From Opitutia bacterium (lineage in GTDB: Bacteria > Verrucomicrobiota > Verrucomicrobiia > Opitutales > Seribacteraceae): DNA of 49,530 nt. Position numbers and translations under genes: made by a program. The first letter of the stretch is position 1. Every line of letters begins with the position of its first letter. Where the stretch lies: assembly GCA_018645725.1 (NCBI GenBank), contig JABGWD010000342.1:1-49530 (forward strand), in the 5' to 3' direction. Positions 27,115 to 35,245 of this stretch are shown here, piece by piece. Under the pieces are notes generated by a model, which was not told the origin of the DNA, did no database searches, and saw nothing but the letters and a program-made list of their open reading frames with translations.

Positions 27115-29334
27115 TTGAAAACAACAAATAAATCTCTCGTTCGGTCCCTTTTGATAGGTTGCGTGTCAATGACCTCACCCGTCCTTTGGGGCAATGCGTT
27201 CACAATTTCCACTACTTTGCCGAGCGACCTCCAATCCGCATCCTCGGTGTTTTCAAAATACGTCGAGGTTTTCGGACTTCGGGTTTTGGCAACCTCGAGC
27301 GTATCCGATGCCAAAGTTCTTCACACCGCAAACGTCTTGGCCGAATACCTCGACAATGATGAAAATGGCGTAATCGACCAAGCGGAAGTTCTGACCTCCC
27401 TCATTGGCACGTCGAACTCCACAATTTCGACCATGGTGCTCTTTGCATCCCAAACCGAACAAGATTCTCTCGACTCAAGCTTGGCGAGCTTGGAAACAAT
27501 CATGACTCGCACGCAAAATTTGTTTGCCGATGAAATTTTCGAGAATGGAAGTCAGGGAGAAAACCGTGATGCAACCTTGGAGGAGGTTCTCCACTTGGTT
27601 ACCGACAAGGGATGGGACGAAGCATTCCCTGCTGTCTGGGGCGAAAAACAAGGAAGCAGCATCGCGAATGCAATGGACACGGCGCGAGGAGGCTATTTCG
27701 AGATCATCCCCGCGGCTTATCCTGCCAATGCATGGTATACCTATGACGACCCTACCTCAGACTACCCAACGCAAGTCACCGAGTACGTCTATTGGGCAAC
27801 CACCACTTACCTTGGCGGTCAAAACTGGAGCGGTCGGGTTCATTCGAACTTCACCAACGAATGGAAGCCCATCACACAGGCGGACCTCAACACCACCGAC
27901 CCCGCAGTCGTCTCTCTTCTGACCTCTTCGAGTTACAACTTTCCAATCACCCAACTTCCCGACGGCAACTATTCCGTGCCAAGCGTACGTGCGAGCGCTT
28001 CCTTTACGACAACAAGCGGATGGAAAAACAGTTCCTGGTTCGGTTACTTTTACGATCCCGGCAGCAATTGGATTCACCATCAGTATCTAGGGTGGCTCTA
28101 CCCTGTTGATTCGGGCTCGAGCGGCACATGGTTTTATCATTCGAGCTATGGTTGGATGTGGACCAACTCCACCGCCTATCCATGGATTTATTTTTATTCC
28201 CTTTCTGGTTGGAGATACTTTCTCTCTGGCAAAGGCTTTTACAAGGCCGATACAGGCGCGTGGACCGCGGTCGAAAGCTTCTCGGTGGAAACTTCGGGAG
28301 ACACAAACAATGACAACTCGAGTTCTCAGGCCGGATATGGAGATGAAAACAGCGCAACCGTATGGAGTTCCACGGCAAACGCATCGGTGTCCCTGTCACA
28401 CGCGACTTCCAATGGCAATTCGGTCATGACACTCACCAGCAACTTATACCCGGATTGGAACATCACCGGTGAATCCGATCATTACGTCACCACACCTTCG
28501 GCTCAGATCGAGACCGTTGAGATCATCCTGCATCCTGACTCTACGGCCAGTTTTCATAACGAATTGGTGGTCTACGATCCCACGTTCAGTGACGTCGCCC
28601 ATATTGGACGACCCAACAATTCGCTTCCCGATTACACCCACTGGAATTCTTCCACCCAGCCCAAGGAATTGCTCGCGGTCGATATGCTGTCCGTCGAAGC
28701 CTATGACATGACTTCCTCACATGGGGCGAACCCGAGATATACCGGAAAGTTACGCTTTAACGTTCATTATATTGGCGACAACGGACTGACTGGCGTAACC
28801 TGGCAAAGTGGAACGATTCCCCTGAGCAATGATTACTTCTATGCTCACACGCAACCCACGGGCGAATACCACCTCCACGGTTTCAAGGCAGGCATGGAAT
28901 TTGATTATTCGAACAAAATCATAGGCTATGCGCTGGATGGGCATGCGGTCATGGGAATGAACACGAAAATCCATCAACCGGTTATGGACAGTGCAAACGT
29001 TCTTTCCGGATATGATGCGAGTGCGCAGACCAAACCCGCCCTTTCCGGTTACGCCTTGATGGAAACGAGCAAATTAGTTGAAGCCCGAGGAGTGGATTTG
29101 AGCACGACCAATTTTCCAGCGGGCATTTTTCACGTCGATCATGAATACGCCAGCACGGTAGCTTCGGACTCCTACTCCCTGGACAAATACAATATGGGCT
29201 ACGTCACGCTTACGGATAAGGATGGTACGCAAAGAGTTGAAAAAGCCTATGTTCAAACCCGAACCTATCCCTACTTGGTACATACCTTGTACGGGGCCAA
29301 CACCAGCGGAACAACCAGTTCCTCCAATCAATAG
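27115..29334 (+). CDS. Exported EF-hand / Trp-rich module / YHYH-domain protein
   Basis: A 739-residue probable exported protein with unknown function. A start at TTG 27115 gives a good signal peptide (MKTTNKSLVRSLLIGCVSM, cleavage near WGNA); a TTG 7 codons earlier is also open and no ATG suits. Residues about 55-95 include the EF-hand loop DNDENGVIDQAE. Residues about 302-382 form a Trp/Tyr-rich module (GWKNSSWFGYFYDP, GWLY, WMWT, YP), also found in the protein at 32147-32947. The C-terminal third resembles the YHYH family: TGEYHLHG followed by IIGYALDGHAVMG. Convergent with the PQQ-type gene; the 60-base gap has CGCC/GGCG and GCAAAAG/CTTTTGC repeats that could form a terminator. Confidence 0.75.
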   Translation: MKTTNKSLVRSLLIGCVSMTSPVLWGNAFTISTTLPSDLQSASSVFSKYVEVFGLRVLATSSVSDAKVLHTANVLAEYLDNDENGVIDQAEVLTSLIGTSNSTISTMVLFASQTEQDSLDSSLASLETIMTRTQNLFADEIFENGSQGENRDATLEEVLHLVTDKGWDEAFPAVWGEKQGSSIANAMDTARGGYFEIIPAAYPANAWYTYDDPTSDYPTQVTEYVYWATTTYLGGQNWSGRVHSNFTNEWKPITQADLNTTDPAVVSLLTSSSYNFPITQLPDGNYSVPSVRASASFTTTSGWKNSSWFGYFYDPGSNWIHHQYLGWLYPVDSGSSGTWFYHSSYGWMWTNSTAYPWIYFYSLSGWRYFLSGKGFYKADTGAWTAVESFSVETSGDTNNDNSSSQAGYGDENSATVWSSTANASVSLSHATSNGNSVMTLTSNLYPDWNITGESDHYVTTPSAQIETVEIILHPDSTASFHNELVVYDPTFSDVAHIGRPNNSLPDYTHWNSSTQPKELLAVDMLSVEAYDMTSSHGANPRYTGKLRFNVHYIGDNGLTGVTWQSGTIPLSNDYFYAHTQPTGEYHLHGFKAGMEFDYSNKIIGYALDGHAVMGMNTKIHQPVMDSANVLSGYDASAQTKPALSGYALMETSKLVEARGVDLSTTNFPAGIFHVDHEYASTVASDSYSLDKYNMGYVTLTDKDGTQRVEKAYVQTRTYPYLVHTLYGANTSGTTSSSNQ

Positions 29335-29395
29335 AGCAAAAGACGCCGAAGTCTCAGGCGCTAAACCACAAGCATTTCTTTTCCTTTTGCCCCTC

Positions 29396-30649
29396 TTACT
29401 CGCCAAGGCAGAACAAGTGCTTTTCGCCCCGGATAAGGAGACGATTCGCAACGGGAACGGGCGAGGCGATTACGCGTTCACCCATGTCGCTCTCCGCTAG
29501 AAACTTGAAACCGTCCGTAACGTCGGCAATCAGAATGACACCGTCCTCGCGTGGAGCGTAGAGCTTCCCTCCGGCCACCGTGGGTGATCCATAATAACTC
29601 GAACTGGCTCGCGGAAAAGCATCTTCCCAATGGCTTTTGCCTGTCTTCGGGTCAATGCAATGAACTTCACCGCGATCCCGCAACACATAGATCTTTCCAT
29701 TCGCCACCGCCGGAGTGGGAACGAAAGATCCGCTGTCGGTCCGTGTCCATAGGCGATGGGAATCCGAAACGTCACCCTTTCCTCCAAGCTTGATTCCCGC
29801 CAAATGAGTACCCCGACCATAGGGTACGATCGCAACATCCCCTGCAACCACTTGCGAACCGACCACTACCCAGTTTTTCTTCTGCTTGGGATTGAAACCG
29901 GTCGACACCCATAACGTGGAACCATCCTTTGCCGAATGAGCGGACAGCCTCTCGGCCCCCCAGACGAGGATCGCTGCTTCCCCCTTGTGTTTGATGAGGG
30001 TAGGCGTGGCGTAGCTATGGTCGCACTCGGGGGGAGTTTCGTAATTTCGCTCGATCTTCCACGCGACCTTTCCGTTCTTCGGATCAAAGGCGACAAGCCA
30101 GGAATTGTTCTTTCTCATCAAGGCCACAATCACGTGTTTACTCGTGAGAATCGGGGAAGTGCCAAAGTCCCAGTAAAGCGTATCCTTGCCGTAGGAAGTC
30201 AGATCGTTCTTCCACAGAATCTTTCCCTCGAAATCCAAACAGGCAAAGTTCCCACTCTTGAAAAGAGCGAAGATGCTCTTTCCGTCCGTGACGACCGAGG
30301 GGTTGCTTCCCGACCCGTTCCTATGCTTACCCTTGCGCTCATCGCCGACTTGCTTCTGCCAAAGTCTCCCCCCATTCCAATCGAACGCCAACACGGCATC
30401 CTTGCCCTCGACCGGGCAGGTCAACAAAACGTGATCATCCCAAACAACGGGGGTCGAACAACCTTTTCCCGGCAAAGAAACTTTCCAAAGAAGGTTTTCT
30501 CCACCGCTTAGCTTGGTCGGATAGGACCCTTTGTCCGTGGAACCCAAGGCTTGCGGTCCCCGCCAAGCCGGCCAACGCCTATCAGGGTCAGCCAAGGCGA
30601 TGCTTGCCACAACGGATAAAAGATAAATCGAAGTCAAGATTCTGTTCAT
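29396..30649 (-). CDS. Exported PQQ-type beta-propeller protein
   Basis: A 417-residue protein with a signal peptide (residues 1-20, cleavage after SIALA). The mature start DPDRRWPAWRGPQALG is the WPxWRGP entry typical of secreted PQQ-like propellers in Planctomycetes and Verrucomicrobia. Blades carry the repeated AFDxxxGxxxWK pattern (VLAFDWNGGRLWQKQV, LDFEGKILWKNDL, AFDPKNGKVAWKIE, IDPKTGKSHWEDAF). Such propellers may be scaffolds or quinoprotein relatives; catalytic residues for PQQ dehydrogenase are not evident, so no enzymatic role is assigned. Confidence 0.88.
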   Translation of the reverse strand: MNRILTSIYLLSVVASIALADPDRRWPAWRGPQALGSTDKGSYPTKLSGGENLLWKVSLPGKGCSTPVVWDDHVLLTCPVEGKDAVLAFDWNGGRLWQKQVGDERKGKHRNGSGSNPSVVTDGKSIFALFKSGNFACLDFEGKILWKNDLTSYGKDTLYWDFGTSPILTSKHVIVALMRKNNSWLVAFDPKNGKVAWKIERNYETPPECDHSYATPTLIKHKGEAAILVWGAERLSAHSAKDGSTLWVSTGFNPKQKKNWVVVGSQVVAGDVAIVPYGRGTHLAGIKLGGKGDVSDSHRLWTRTDSGSFVPTPAVANGKIYVLRDRGEVHCIDPKTGKSHWEDAFPRASSSYYGSPTVAGGKLYAPREDGVILIADVTDGFKFLAESDMGERVIASPVPVANRLLIRGEKHLFCLGE

Positions 30650-30735
30650 GCTTCAAGTAGGAATGAAGAAAGGGTTTCCGATCAAGCAAATATAGCAACT
30701 CCTGAGACATTAAGCCAAGGAAATCGACATGCCAA

Positions 30736-30764
30736 TTGACCAGCGGCGTTTCATTCCCTACTTT
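30736..30764 (+). promoter_or_regulatory. Candidate promoter of small membrane protein gene, very short leader
   Basis: TTGACC (30736-30741, 5 of 6) and TACTTT (30759-30764) are 17 bases apart. The -10 ends 8 bases before the ATG at 30773, the same spacing as at clpC, predicting an almost leaderless transcript. Confidence 0.4.
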
Positions 30765-30772
30765 TTCGAACA

Positions 30773-31258
30773 ATGTACGACAACCCCTCCATTACCTACT
30801 CCTCGAATTCGGACCCCGAACTCTTTGGAGCAATGTTAATCATTGCGATAGCCGTCGTGATCGGCTTGCTCGTAGGGATTGGGATTGCGGCTGTCCTCTG
30901 TTACTTCATTTCAAATTGGCTGAAGGAAGTTCCCGAGGAAGACCGGGTCATGACGCCTGGCCAAGTTTGGCTTTTGCTCATCCCGTTTTTCAGCTTATAC
31001 TGGCAATTCCGAGTCTACATGCTGGACATCCCGCAGTCCTTCAAAAATTATTTTCAGCGACAAGGGAATCAGGAAGTCGGCGACTGTGGCAAAACAATGG
31101 GAATGTGGCTTTGCATATGTACCCTTTCCAGCTTAATTCCCATAATTGGATCGATCGTTGGAATGGGTACCTTGGTCTTTTTGATCATGTGGATGCTGAA
31201 GATCCACGAACTCAAGAACAAGATCATCGCCGACAGGCAAAAAACAGGCGAAACCTAG
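30773..31258 (+). CDS. Small membrane protein of unknown function
   Basis: A 161-residue inner-membrane protein. Three or four hydrophobic segments are visible: about 20-46 (a Gly/Ile-rich helix), 62-78 (VWLLLIPFFSLYWQF) and two near 110-145. The stretch NWLKEVPEEDRVMTPGQVWLLLIP resembles conserved membrane proteins of planctomycetes and verrucomicrobia but I know of no named role. Its TAG stop shares a CTAG with the stop codon of the opposing DUF1080 gene. Confidence 0.75.
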   Translation: MYDNPSITYSSNSDPELFGAMLIIAIAVVIGLLVGIGIAAVLCYFISNWLKEVPEEDRVMTPGQVWLLLIPFFSLYWQFRVYMLDIPQSFKNYFQRQGNQEVGDCGKTMGMWLCICTLSSLIPIIGSIVGMGTLVFLIMWMLKIHELKNKIIADRQKTGET

Positions 31259-32013
31259 GGAAGTTCGCGCAAGCGCATTCCCCGATAATCAACGGGGGCA
31301 CCCTCCGATTCCATGACCAAATGGCCTTCGCTCGGTTTGCATTCGTACCCACCGGACACTTCTTCGCCATTCACCCAGAGACGGATCTCCCCCTTGATCG
31401 CCCGGACGTAGTAATGATTCCATTTCCCCACCCCATTGCTCAACCGCTTGGTCGGGAATGAACGGGCGCTGTTCGGTTTGCCCACCTTGTATTTCGTCCC
31501 GTCCTTGGCGGTATAGGTAATTTCCGGAGTGAATGCCTTCATTCTTCCCACTCCGACCGGAAAAACGTCTCCGTGACTGGTAAACCAATTCGAGTGCTTG
31601 CCCTTGTTCTTCAAATGATTCTCTTCATACCCCAGATCGAGAATCTGGATCTCGATCCCCTGAGGAAGCCTGCCCCGTGGGAGCTTGTCCAAAACGGCCC
31701 GCGGGCACCAAATGAAGATGCCCGCATTGCCTGCATAACGCAAATGCTTCCACTCGATAACCATTTCGAAATTCTTGTATACTTTTTGGGAACGCAAACC
31801 CCCGCTCGGTTTTCCCGTGCAATGCATCGTGCCATCGTCCTTGAATTGAAACGTTTCCGGATCGCAGTTCACCTGGGCAAAATCCTTTTCACCAAGAGTT
31901 ACCCAATCGGGTCCTGAAATCCCGTCCAAAAAAGCCTTGGACGGAGTGTTTGGAACTCCTTGCAAAGAAAGGAGAGTACAAAGAGGAAGTAGGAATAGCG
32001 GAAAAACCTTCAT
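31255..32013 (-). CDS. Exported DUF1080 (3-keto-disaccharide hydrolase domain) protein
   Basis: A 252-residue exported protein: signal peptide 1-19 (MKVFPLFLLPLCTLLSLQG), then a concanavalin-like beta-sandwich of the DUF1080 family with YKNFEMVIEWKHLRYAGNAGIFIW, GIEIQILDLGYE, KWNHYYVRAIKGEIRLWVNGEEV and the closing GHLVMESEGAPVDYRGMRLREL. Members are abundant in Planctomycetes and Verrucomicrobia and some act on 3-keto sugars; activity here is inferred from family only. It overlaps the opposing membrane-protein gene by four bases at the stop codons. Confidence 0.9.
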   Translation of the reverse strand: MKVFPLFLLPLCTLLSLQGVPNTPSKAFLDGISGPDWVTLGEKDFAQVNCDPETFQFKDDGTMHCTGKPSGGLRSQKVYKNFEMVIEWKHLRYAGNAGIFIWCPRAVLDKLPRGRLPQGIEIQILDLGYEENHLKNKGKHSNWFTSHGDVFPVGVGRMKAFTPEITYTAKDGTKYKVGKPNSARSFPTKRLSNGVGKWNHYYVRAIKGEIRLWVNGEEVSGGYECKPSEGHLVMESEGAPVDYRGMRLRELP

Positions 32014-32080
32014 CCCCTAAAGTTGGTTTTCATGAAAGCCTATGGCAAGCGCGATTGAGAAGAAATCCAAACTTTGTCTT

Positions 32081-32115
32081 TCCGGGTAACGTTTTGAGAA
32101 AAGACGTTACCCGGA
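32081..32115. terminator. Long perfect hairpin between two secreted-protein genes
   Basis: TCCGGGTAACGT (32081-32092) and ACGTTACCCGGA (32104-32115) form a perfect 12-bp stem, extendable by a wobble and two A-T pairs to about 15 bp with a GAGAA loop. It lies 32 bases past the stop of the leftward 32147-32947 gene and upstream of the DUF1080 gene, so it could terminate the first. No U-run follows on either strand, so a classical intrinsic terminator is not proven; a protein-binding palindrome or RNA stabiliser is possible. Confidence 0.5.
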
Positions 32116-32146
32116 CTGACCCAAAAGTACAAAAGGCACGATCAAC

Positions 32147-32947
32147 CTAAGGAGAACCCCTCTCAAAGGACTTGGTCGAAAAATTGTAATAGGTCTTCCC
32201 CGGCATTTGCACCATGAGATAAATCCAAGTCGTATCCTTGTGCCTGTAAAGATGGGGATAAATACCGGGACCGGTCCATAGCCATTTTTGATCGGGACTC
32301 CAAAGCCAAAGGGAATGAGCATCCGCTTCGGCAGAGTAGAGCCATCCGTGATGCCGGTGCAAAATCCATCGAACGTCTTCGTTGGGCTGATAAAACGAGC
32401 CGAACCAATTGGAATCCTTCCAACCTGGTTGCGACAGCCTGACGGAATCAGCAAGAGCCGAAGGCAAGCGAGCATTTCCCAATGCGGAAGATGGGGTTTC
32501 TCCCGGTTTGACCCGGATGAACAAATGAGCCGTCAGGCCCTGACTGGTGGCTTGCAGGGCAACCCGGGACCTTTTGGATATGACTTTGGCCTTCGCAAGG
32601 ATGCCTGCGGGGACTTCTTCAATGGAAACTTGATCGCTTGCACTCGACCACTCCACCGCCGTAAAGGGCAAATGCGTGAGCGTTCCGTCATCCAGCAGGA
32701 GAGCAGCCTGAAGCGGCGAACTCTCTCCGGACAAGAGGGTGTTCTTGGAGGCAGTCGCCGACAAACCGACTGGTTGGGCAAAATCGGCAATCGGGCCGAC
32801 TTGGTTAACGATGCTTCCACTTGAATCCTTGGAAATCCCACTGAAAGCGGCACCCAAAACACCTTGGTGTTCGATTTGAGAAAAAGCGCTGCACGCAACA
32901 AGAAAAGATATTGCAAGAAGAGAATATTTTTTGGCAAAGACAATCAT
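32147..32947 (-). CDS. Exported protein with Ig-like domain and C-terminal Trp-rich module
   Basis: A 266-residue exported protein without a known function. A signal peptide occupies residues 1-24 (LLAISFLVACSAFSQ). Residues about 50-145 look like a bacterial Ig-like (Big) domain (LSATASKNTLLSGESSPLQA, then ALQATSQGLTAHLFIRVKPG). Residues about 175-265 are the Trp/Tyr-rich module shared with the 27115-29334 protein: GWKDSNWFGSFYQP, WILHRHHGWLY, WLWT, YPHLY, GKTYYNF. Here it is C-terminal; there it is internal. The putative -35 TTGACT (32992-32997) with a poor -10 lies upstream. A strong hairpin follows the gene. Confidence 0.75.
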   Translation of the reverse strand: MIVFAKKYSLLAISFLVACSAFSQIEHQGVLGAAFSGISKDSSGSIVNQVGPIADFAQPVGLSATASKNTLLSGESSPLQAALLLDDGTLTHLPFTAVEWSSASDQVSIEEVPAGILAKAKVISKRSRVALQATSQGLTAHLFIRVKPGETPSSALGNARLPSALADSVRLSQPGWKDSNWFGSFYQPNEDVRWILHRHHGWLYSAEADAHSLWLWSPDQKWLWTGPGIYPHLYRHKDTTWIYLMVQMPGKTYYNFSTKSFERGSP

Positions 32948-33071
32948 AATGGTATCGAATACTTCTTTAGAATGAAATTGTAAGGAATCTCAGTCAAGAG
33001 TATTCCTTTGCGCCTATTTGCTTAGATTCTCGACTTTATGAAGAGAATTCAAGACAATCCATAAAACGGTT

Positions 33072-33731
33072 ATGTTTATCAACAAAAGGCGGATAACGTT
33101 CGGAATCGCATTTCTAGGGATGAGCTATCTGAATGCAATGACTTTTGATTTTGGTCCGCTGGACAAATCAAGCGTGCTCGAAGTCGAGCTCAAGACAAAC
33201 GGAAGTTTTGCATTACAAGGTATCAGGGGAAACTTTTCGAATATCGGAGGCCAAATCAAATTCTTCCCATCGAACCCCAATTTGACCGATGGAGAAATAT
33301 TGCTCGATGCCCGGTCCCTGCGGTTTGGCTATCATCGGACAAACACGGATGCCCAAAAAAAGGACTGGTTGAATTCGGACGATCACCCCAAAATCGCTTT
33401 CAAATTGAAAAGCCTGAGTAACATCGTCTGGAAGGAAAGAGCAGTCTTCGCTCAAGCGCATGGCTCACTCTCTTTCAAAAAGGCCAAACATGACTTTTCC
33501 CTTCCCGTCGAAATTCGTTATTTCCGCGCCGAACGAAAAAAATATGACGGCAAACGGGGAGACTTGATTACCATCAAGGGAGAAAAAACCTTGAGATTGG
33601 AAGATTTGGACATGGTGGAAGGAGCCAAACTGGGAGAGATCTCGAATGCAGTTTCGGTAAAGATTTCCTTGGTTGGCGCATCGAACCGAGTTCGCCCTCT
33701 TCTCCCTACCCGCCTTCTTGCCTCACCCTAG
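33072..33731 (+). CDS. YceI-like exported protein
   Basis: A 219-residue protein with a signal peptide (1-22, FLGMSYLNA) and a YceI-like lipocalin-fold barrel: LDKSSVLEVELKTNGSFALQGIRGNFSNIGGQIKF, a segment LDARSLRFGYHRTNTDAQKKDWLNSDDHPKIAFKLKSL (the typical DDHP/FPxIxF strand pair), then HGSLSFKKAKHDFSLPVEI. YceI proteins bind polyisoprenoid-type lipids in the periplasm; ligand here is unknown. Convergent with ruvC; a weak hairpin (AGCTT/AAGCT then CATTTTT, about 33755-33772) may end the transcript. Confidence 0.8.
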   Translation: MFINKRRITFGIAFLGMSYLNAMTFDFGPLDKSSVLEVELKTNGSFALQGIRGNFSNIGGQIKFFPSNPNLTDGEILLDARSLRFGYHRTNTDAQKKDWLNSDDHPKIAFKLKSLSNIVWKERAVFAQAHGSLSFKKAKHDFSLPVEIRYFRAERKKYDGKRGDLITIKGEKTLRLEDLDMVEGAKLGEISNAVSVKISLVGASNRVRPLLPTRLLASP

Positions 33732-33771
33732 GTCATCTGCAAAAGGCCCGAAAGCTTACAAAAGCTCATTT

Positions 33772-34350
33772 TTAACCGGGTTGCCATGTCAGGGCATGAC
33801 AAAGAGCCAACCCCAAGCCATCGGACTCGTCAAAAGGAAGGGCCTCGGGCAAGCCGAGCATTTGAGCAAGGGTCTGAGACATTTGTTCCTTGCTTGCCCG
33901 GCCAAAGCCAACGACCGCCTGCTTGACCCGCAAAGGGGCATATTCGAAGACCGGAATTTCACGGATGGCGGCGGCGGACAAGGCGGCACCCCGGGCGGCT
34001 CCCATAATTTGAGCAGTCTTGAAGTTTTGAACGTAAATGGTTTCCTCGCAGGACAGGTGACGAGGCTTCCAAAGATCGATAAGATGGGCCACGGCTTGAT
34101 GAATGAAACCGAGACAGTCGATGGACGAAACCTTGGGCTTGAGCCTGATCGTTTCGGAATGAAGCAGCTTGTAACTCGACCCAGCGCATTCAAGCACCGC
34201 CAACCCCGTCCCCCGCAAACTCGGATCAACCCCGAGGATCCGTCCCTTGTAAGGCGTCTTCTTGATCAATAACTGCGGATCGACCGATTTCGAACCAGTT
34301 GATTGACCGGCAAGGTGCTGGGCCCATAACTTGCGTGAACTTTTGCTCAT
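33772..34350 (-). CDS. ruvC: Holliday junction resolvase RuvC
   Basis: Endonuclease resolving four-way DNA junctions. The 192-residue protein has the acidic active site: Asp42 in LGVDPSLRGTGLA, Glu in SCEETIYVQN (about 104), and the C-terminal DESDGLGLALCHA pair. An N-terminal extension of about 35 polar residues precedes the core compared with E. coli RuvC. ATG 34350 is preferred to an upstream ORF extension. ruvA and ruvB are not adjacent. It is the last gene of the leftward block, 10 bases after the TauE/SafE gene. Confidence 0.92.
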   Translation of the reverse strand: MSKSSRKLWAQHLAGQSTGSKSVDPQLLIKKTPYKGRILGVDPSLRGTGLAVLECAGSSYKLLHSETIRLKPKVSSIDCLGFIHQAVAHLIDLWKPRHLSCEETIYVQNFKTAQIMGAARGAALSAAAIREIPVFEYAPLRVKQAVVGFGRASKEQMSQTLAQMLGLPEALPFDESDGLGLALCHALTWQPG

Positions 34351-34360
34351 GGTTTCGATC

Positions 34361-35164
34361 CTAAAAAAGCATACGGATCCCTGCAATGACGATAAAGAGC
34401 CAGACCAGTCGCTCGAAAAGCGTTTGGTTTATGTATTTGACAATGAAGGGAGCGAGGGCTGCTCCGATGACTGCAGGAACGAACATCCACCAACTCACCG
34501 ACATGGATTCCCAAGTGATGATCTCCAAATCGATCATGAAGGGAATCTTGACGACGTTAACGATCAGGAAAAGCCAGGCGGAAGTCCCGATAAAAGCATA
34601 CTTGGGAAGCCCCATGGCGAGAAGATAAAGCTGAGCGACGGGTCCGGCGGCATTGGCAAGCATCGTAGCCACTCCTCCAAGCAAACCGAAGAACGCGCCA
34701 AGAATGATTGATCCTTTGGGAGAAGAACCAGAACCTTCGCGATCTGCGGAAGGATTGTTTTTTTTGCGGAACTTGACGGCAAAGTGCAAAACGGTCATCC
34801 CCAGCAAGATTCCTCCCACCACGTATTTAAGCAAACGCACCCGATCGTCCCCTCCCTGAAAGAAATCAAAAACCAACCAACCAACGATGGTTCCAACTAG
34901 AAAAAAAGGAAGCAAACGGACTATGAACTTCCAGTCGGCATGCCTACGATAAACAAGGGTTGCAGTAACGTCGGCGGATATCAGGACAGGTAAAAGCAAC
35001 CCAACGGAAAGAGGGACCCCGACCGGACCCAGAGCATCCTCAAGAACAAGGGCGTAAATCGCCACCGTAAGGTTTCCGGCCCCCGGCAAACCACCTTTGC
35101 TCATCCCCATGATGAGCGCCCCAAAGGCCAAAAGAAACCAATGAAGCGCCGTCAGTTTTTCCAT
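34361..35164 (-). CDS. TauE/SafE family permease
   Basis: A 267-residue inner-membrane protein with about eight hydrophobic helices. The family pattern is visible: FGALIMGMSKGGLPGAGNL at the N-terminus and a second half starting GAFFGLLGGVATMLANAAGPV, the duplicated G-x-x-x-G motifs of TauE/SafE/YfcA permeases that export sulfite or organosulfur compounds. Substrate is inferred only at family level. It sits between recF and ruvC. Confidence 0.88.
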   Translation of the reverse strand: MEKLTALHWFLLAFGALIMGMSKGGLPGAGNLTVAIYALVLEDALGPVGVPLSVGLLLPVLISADVTATLVYRRHADWKFIVRLLPFFLVGTIVGWLVFDFFQGGDDRVRLLKYVVGGILLGMTVLHFAVKFRKKNNPSADREGSGSSPKGSIILGAFFGLLGGVATMLANAAGPVAQLYLLAMGLPKYAFIGTSAWLFLIVNVVKIPFMIDLEIITWESMSVSWWMFVPAVIGAALAPFIVKYINQTLFERLVWLFIVIAGIRMLF

Positions 35165-35225
35165 CCCGAATCCGTTGATAGCTTAAGAACTTGCACGAGG
35201 AACGGCATGACAGAACTTTGACAAA

Positions 35226-35245
35226 TTGAAAAGCTAGCTTTTCAA
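35226..35245. repeat. 20-bp perfect palindrome spanning recF stop codon
   Basis: TTGAAAAGCT (35226-35235) is followed immediately by its reverse complement AGCTTTTCAA (35236-35245). As RNA it gives an 8-bp stem with a CTAG tetraloop at the very end of recF. On the minus strand only TTT follows, so it may be a weak terminator or a protein-binding site. Confidence 0.5.
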
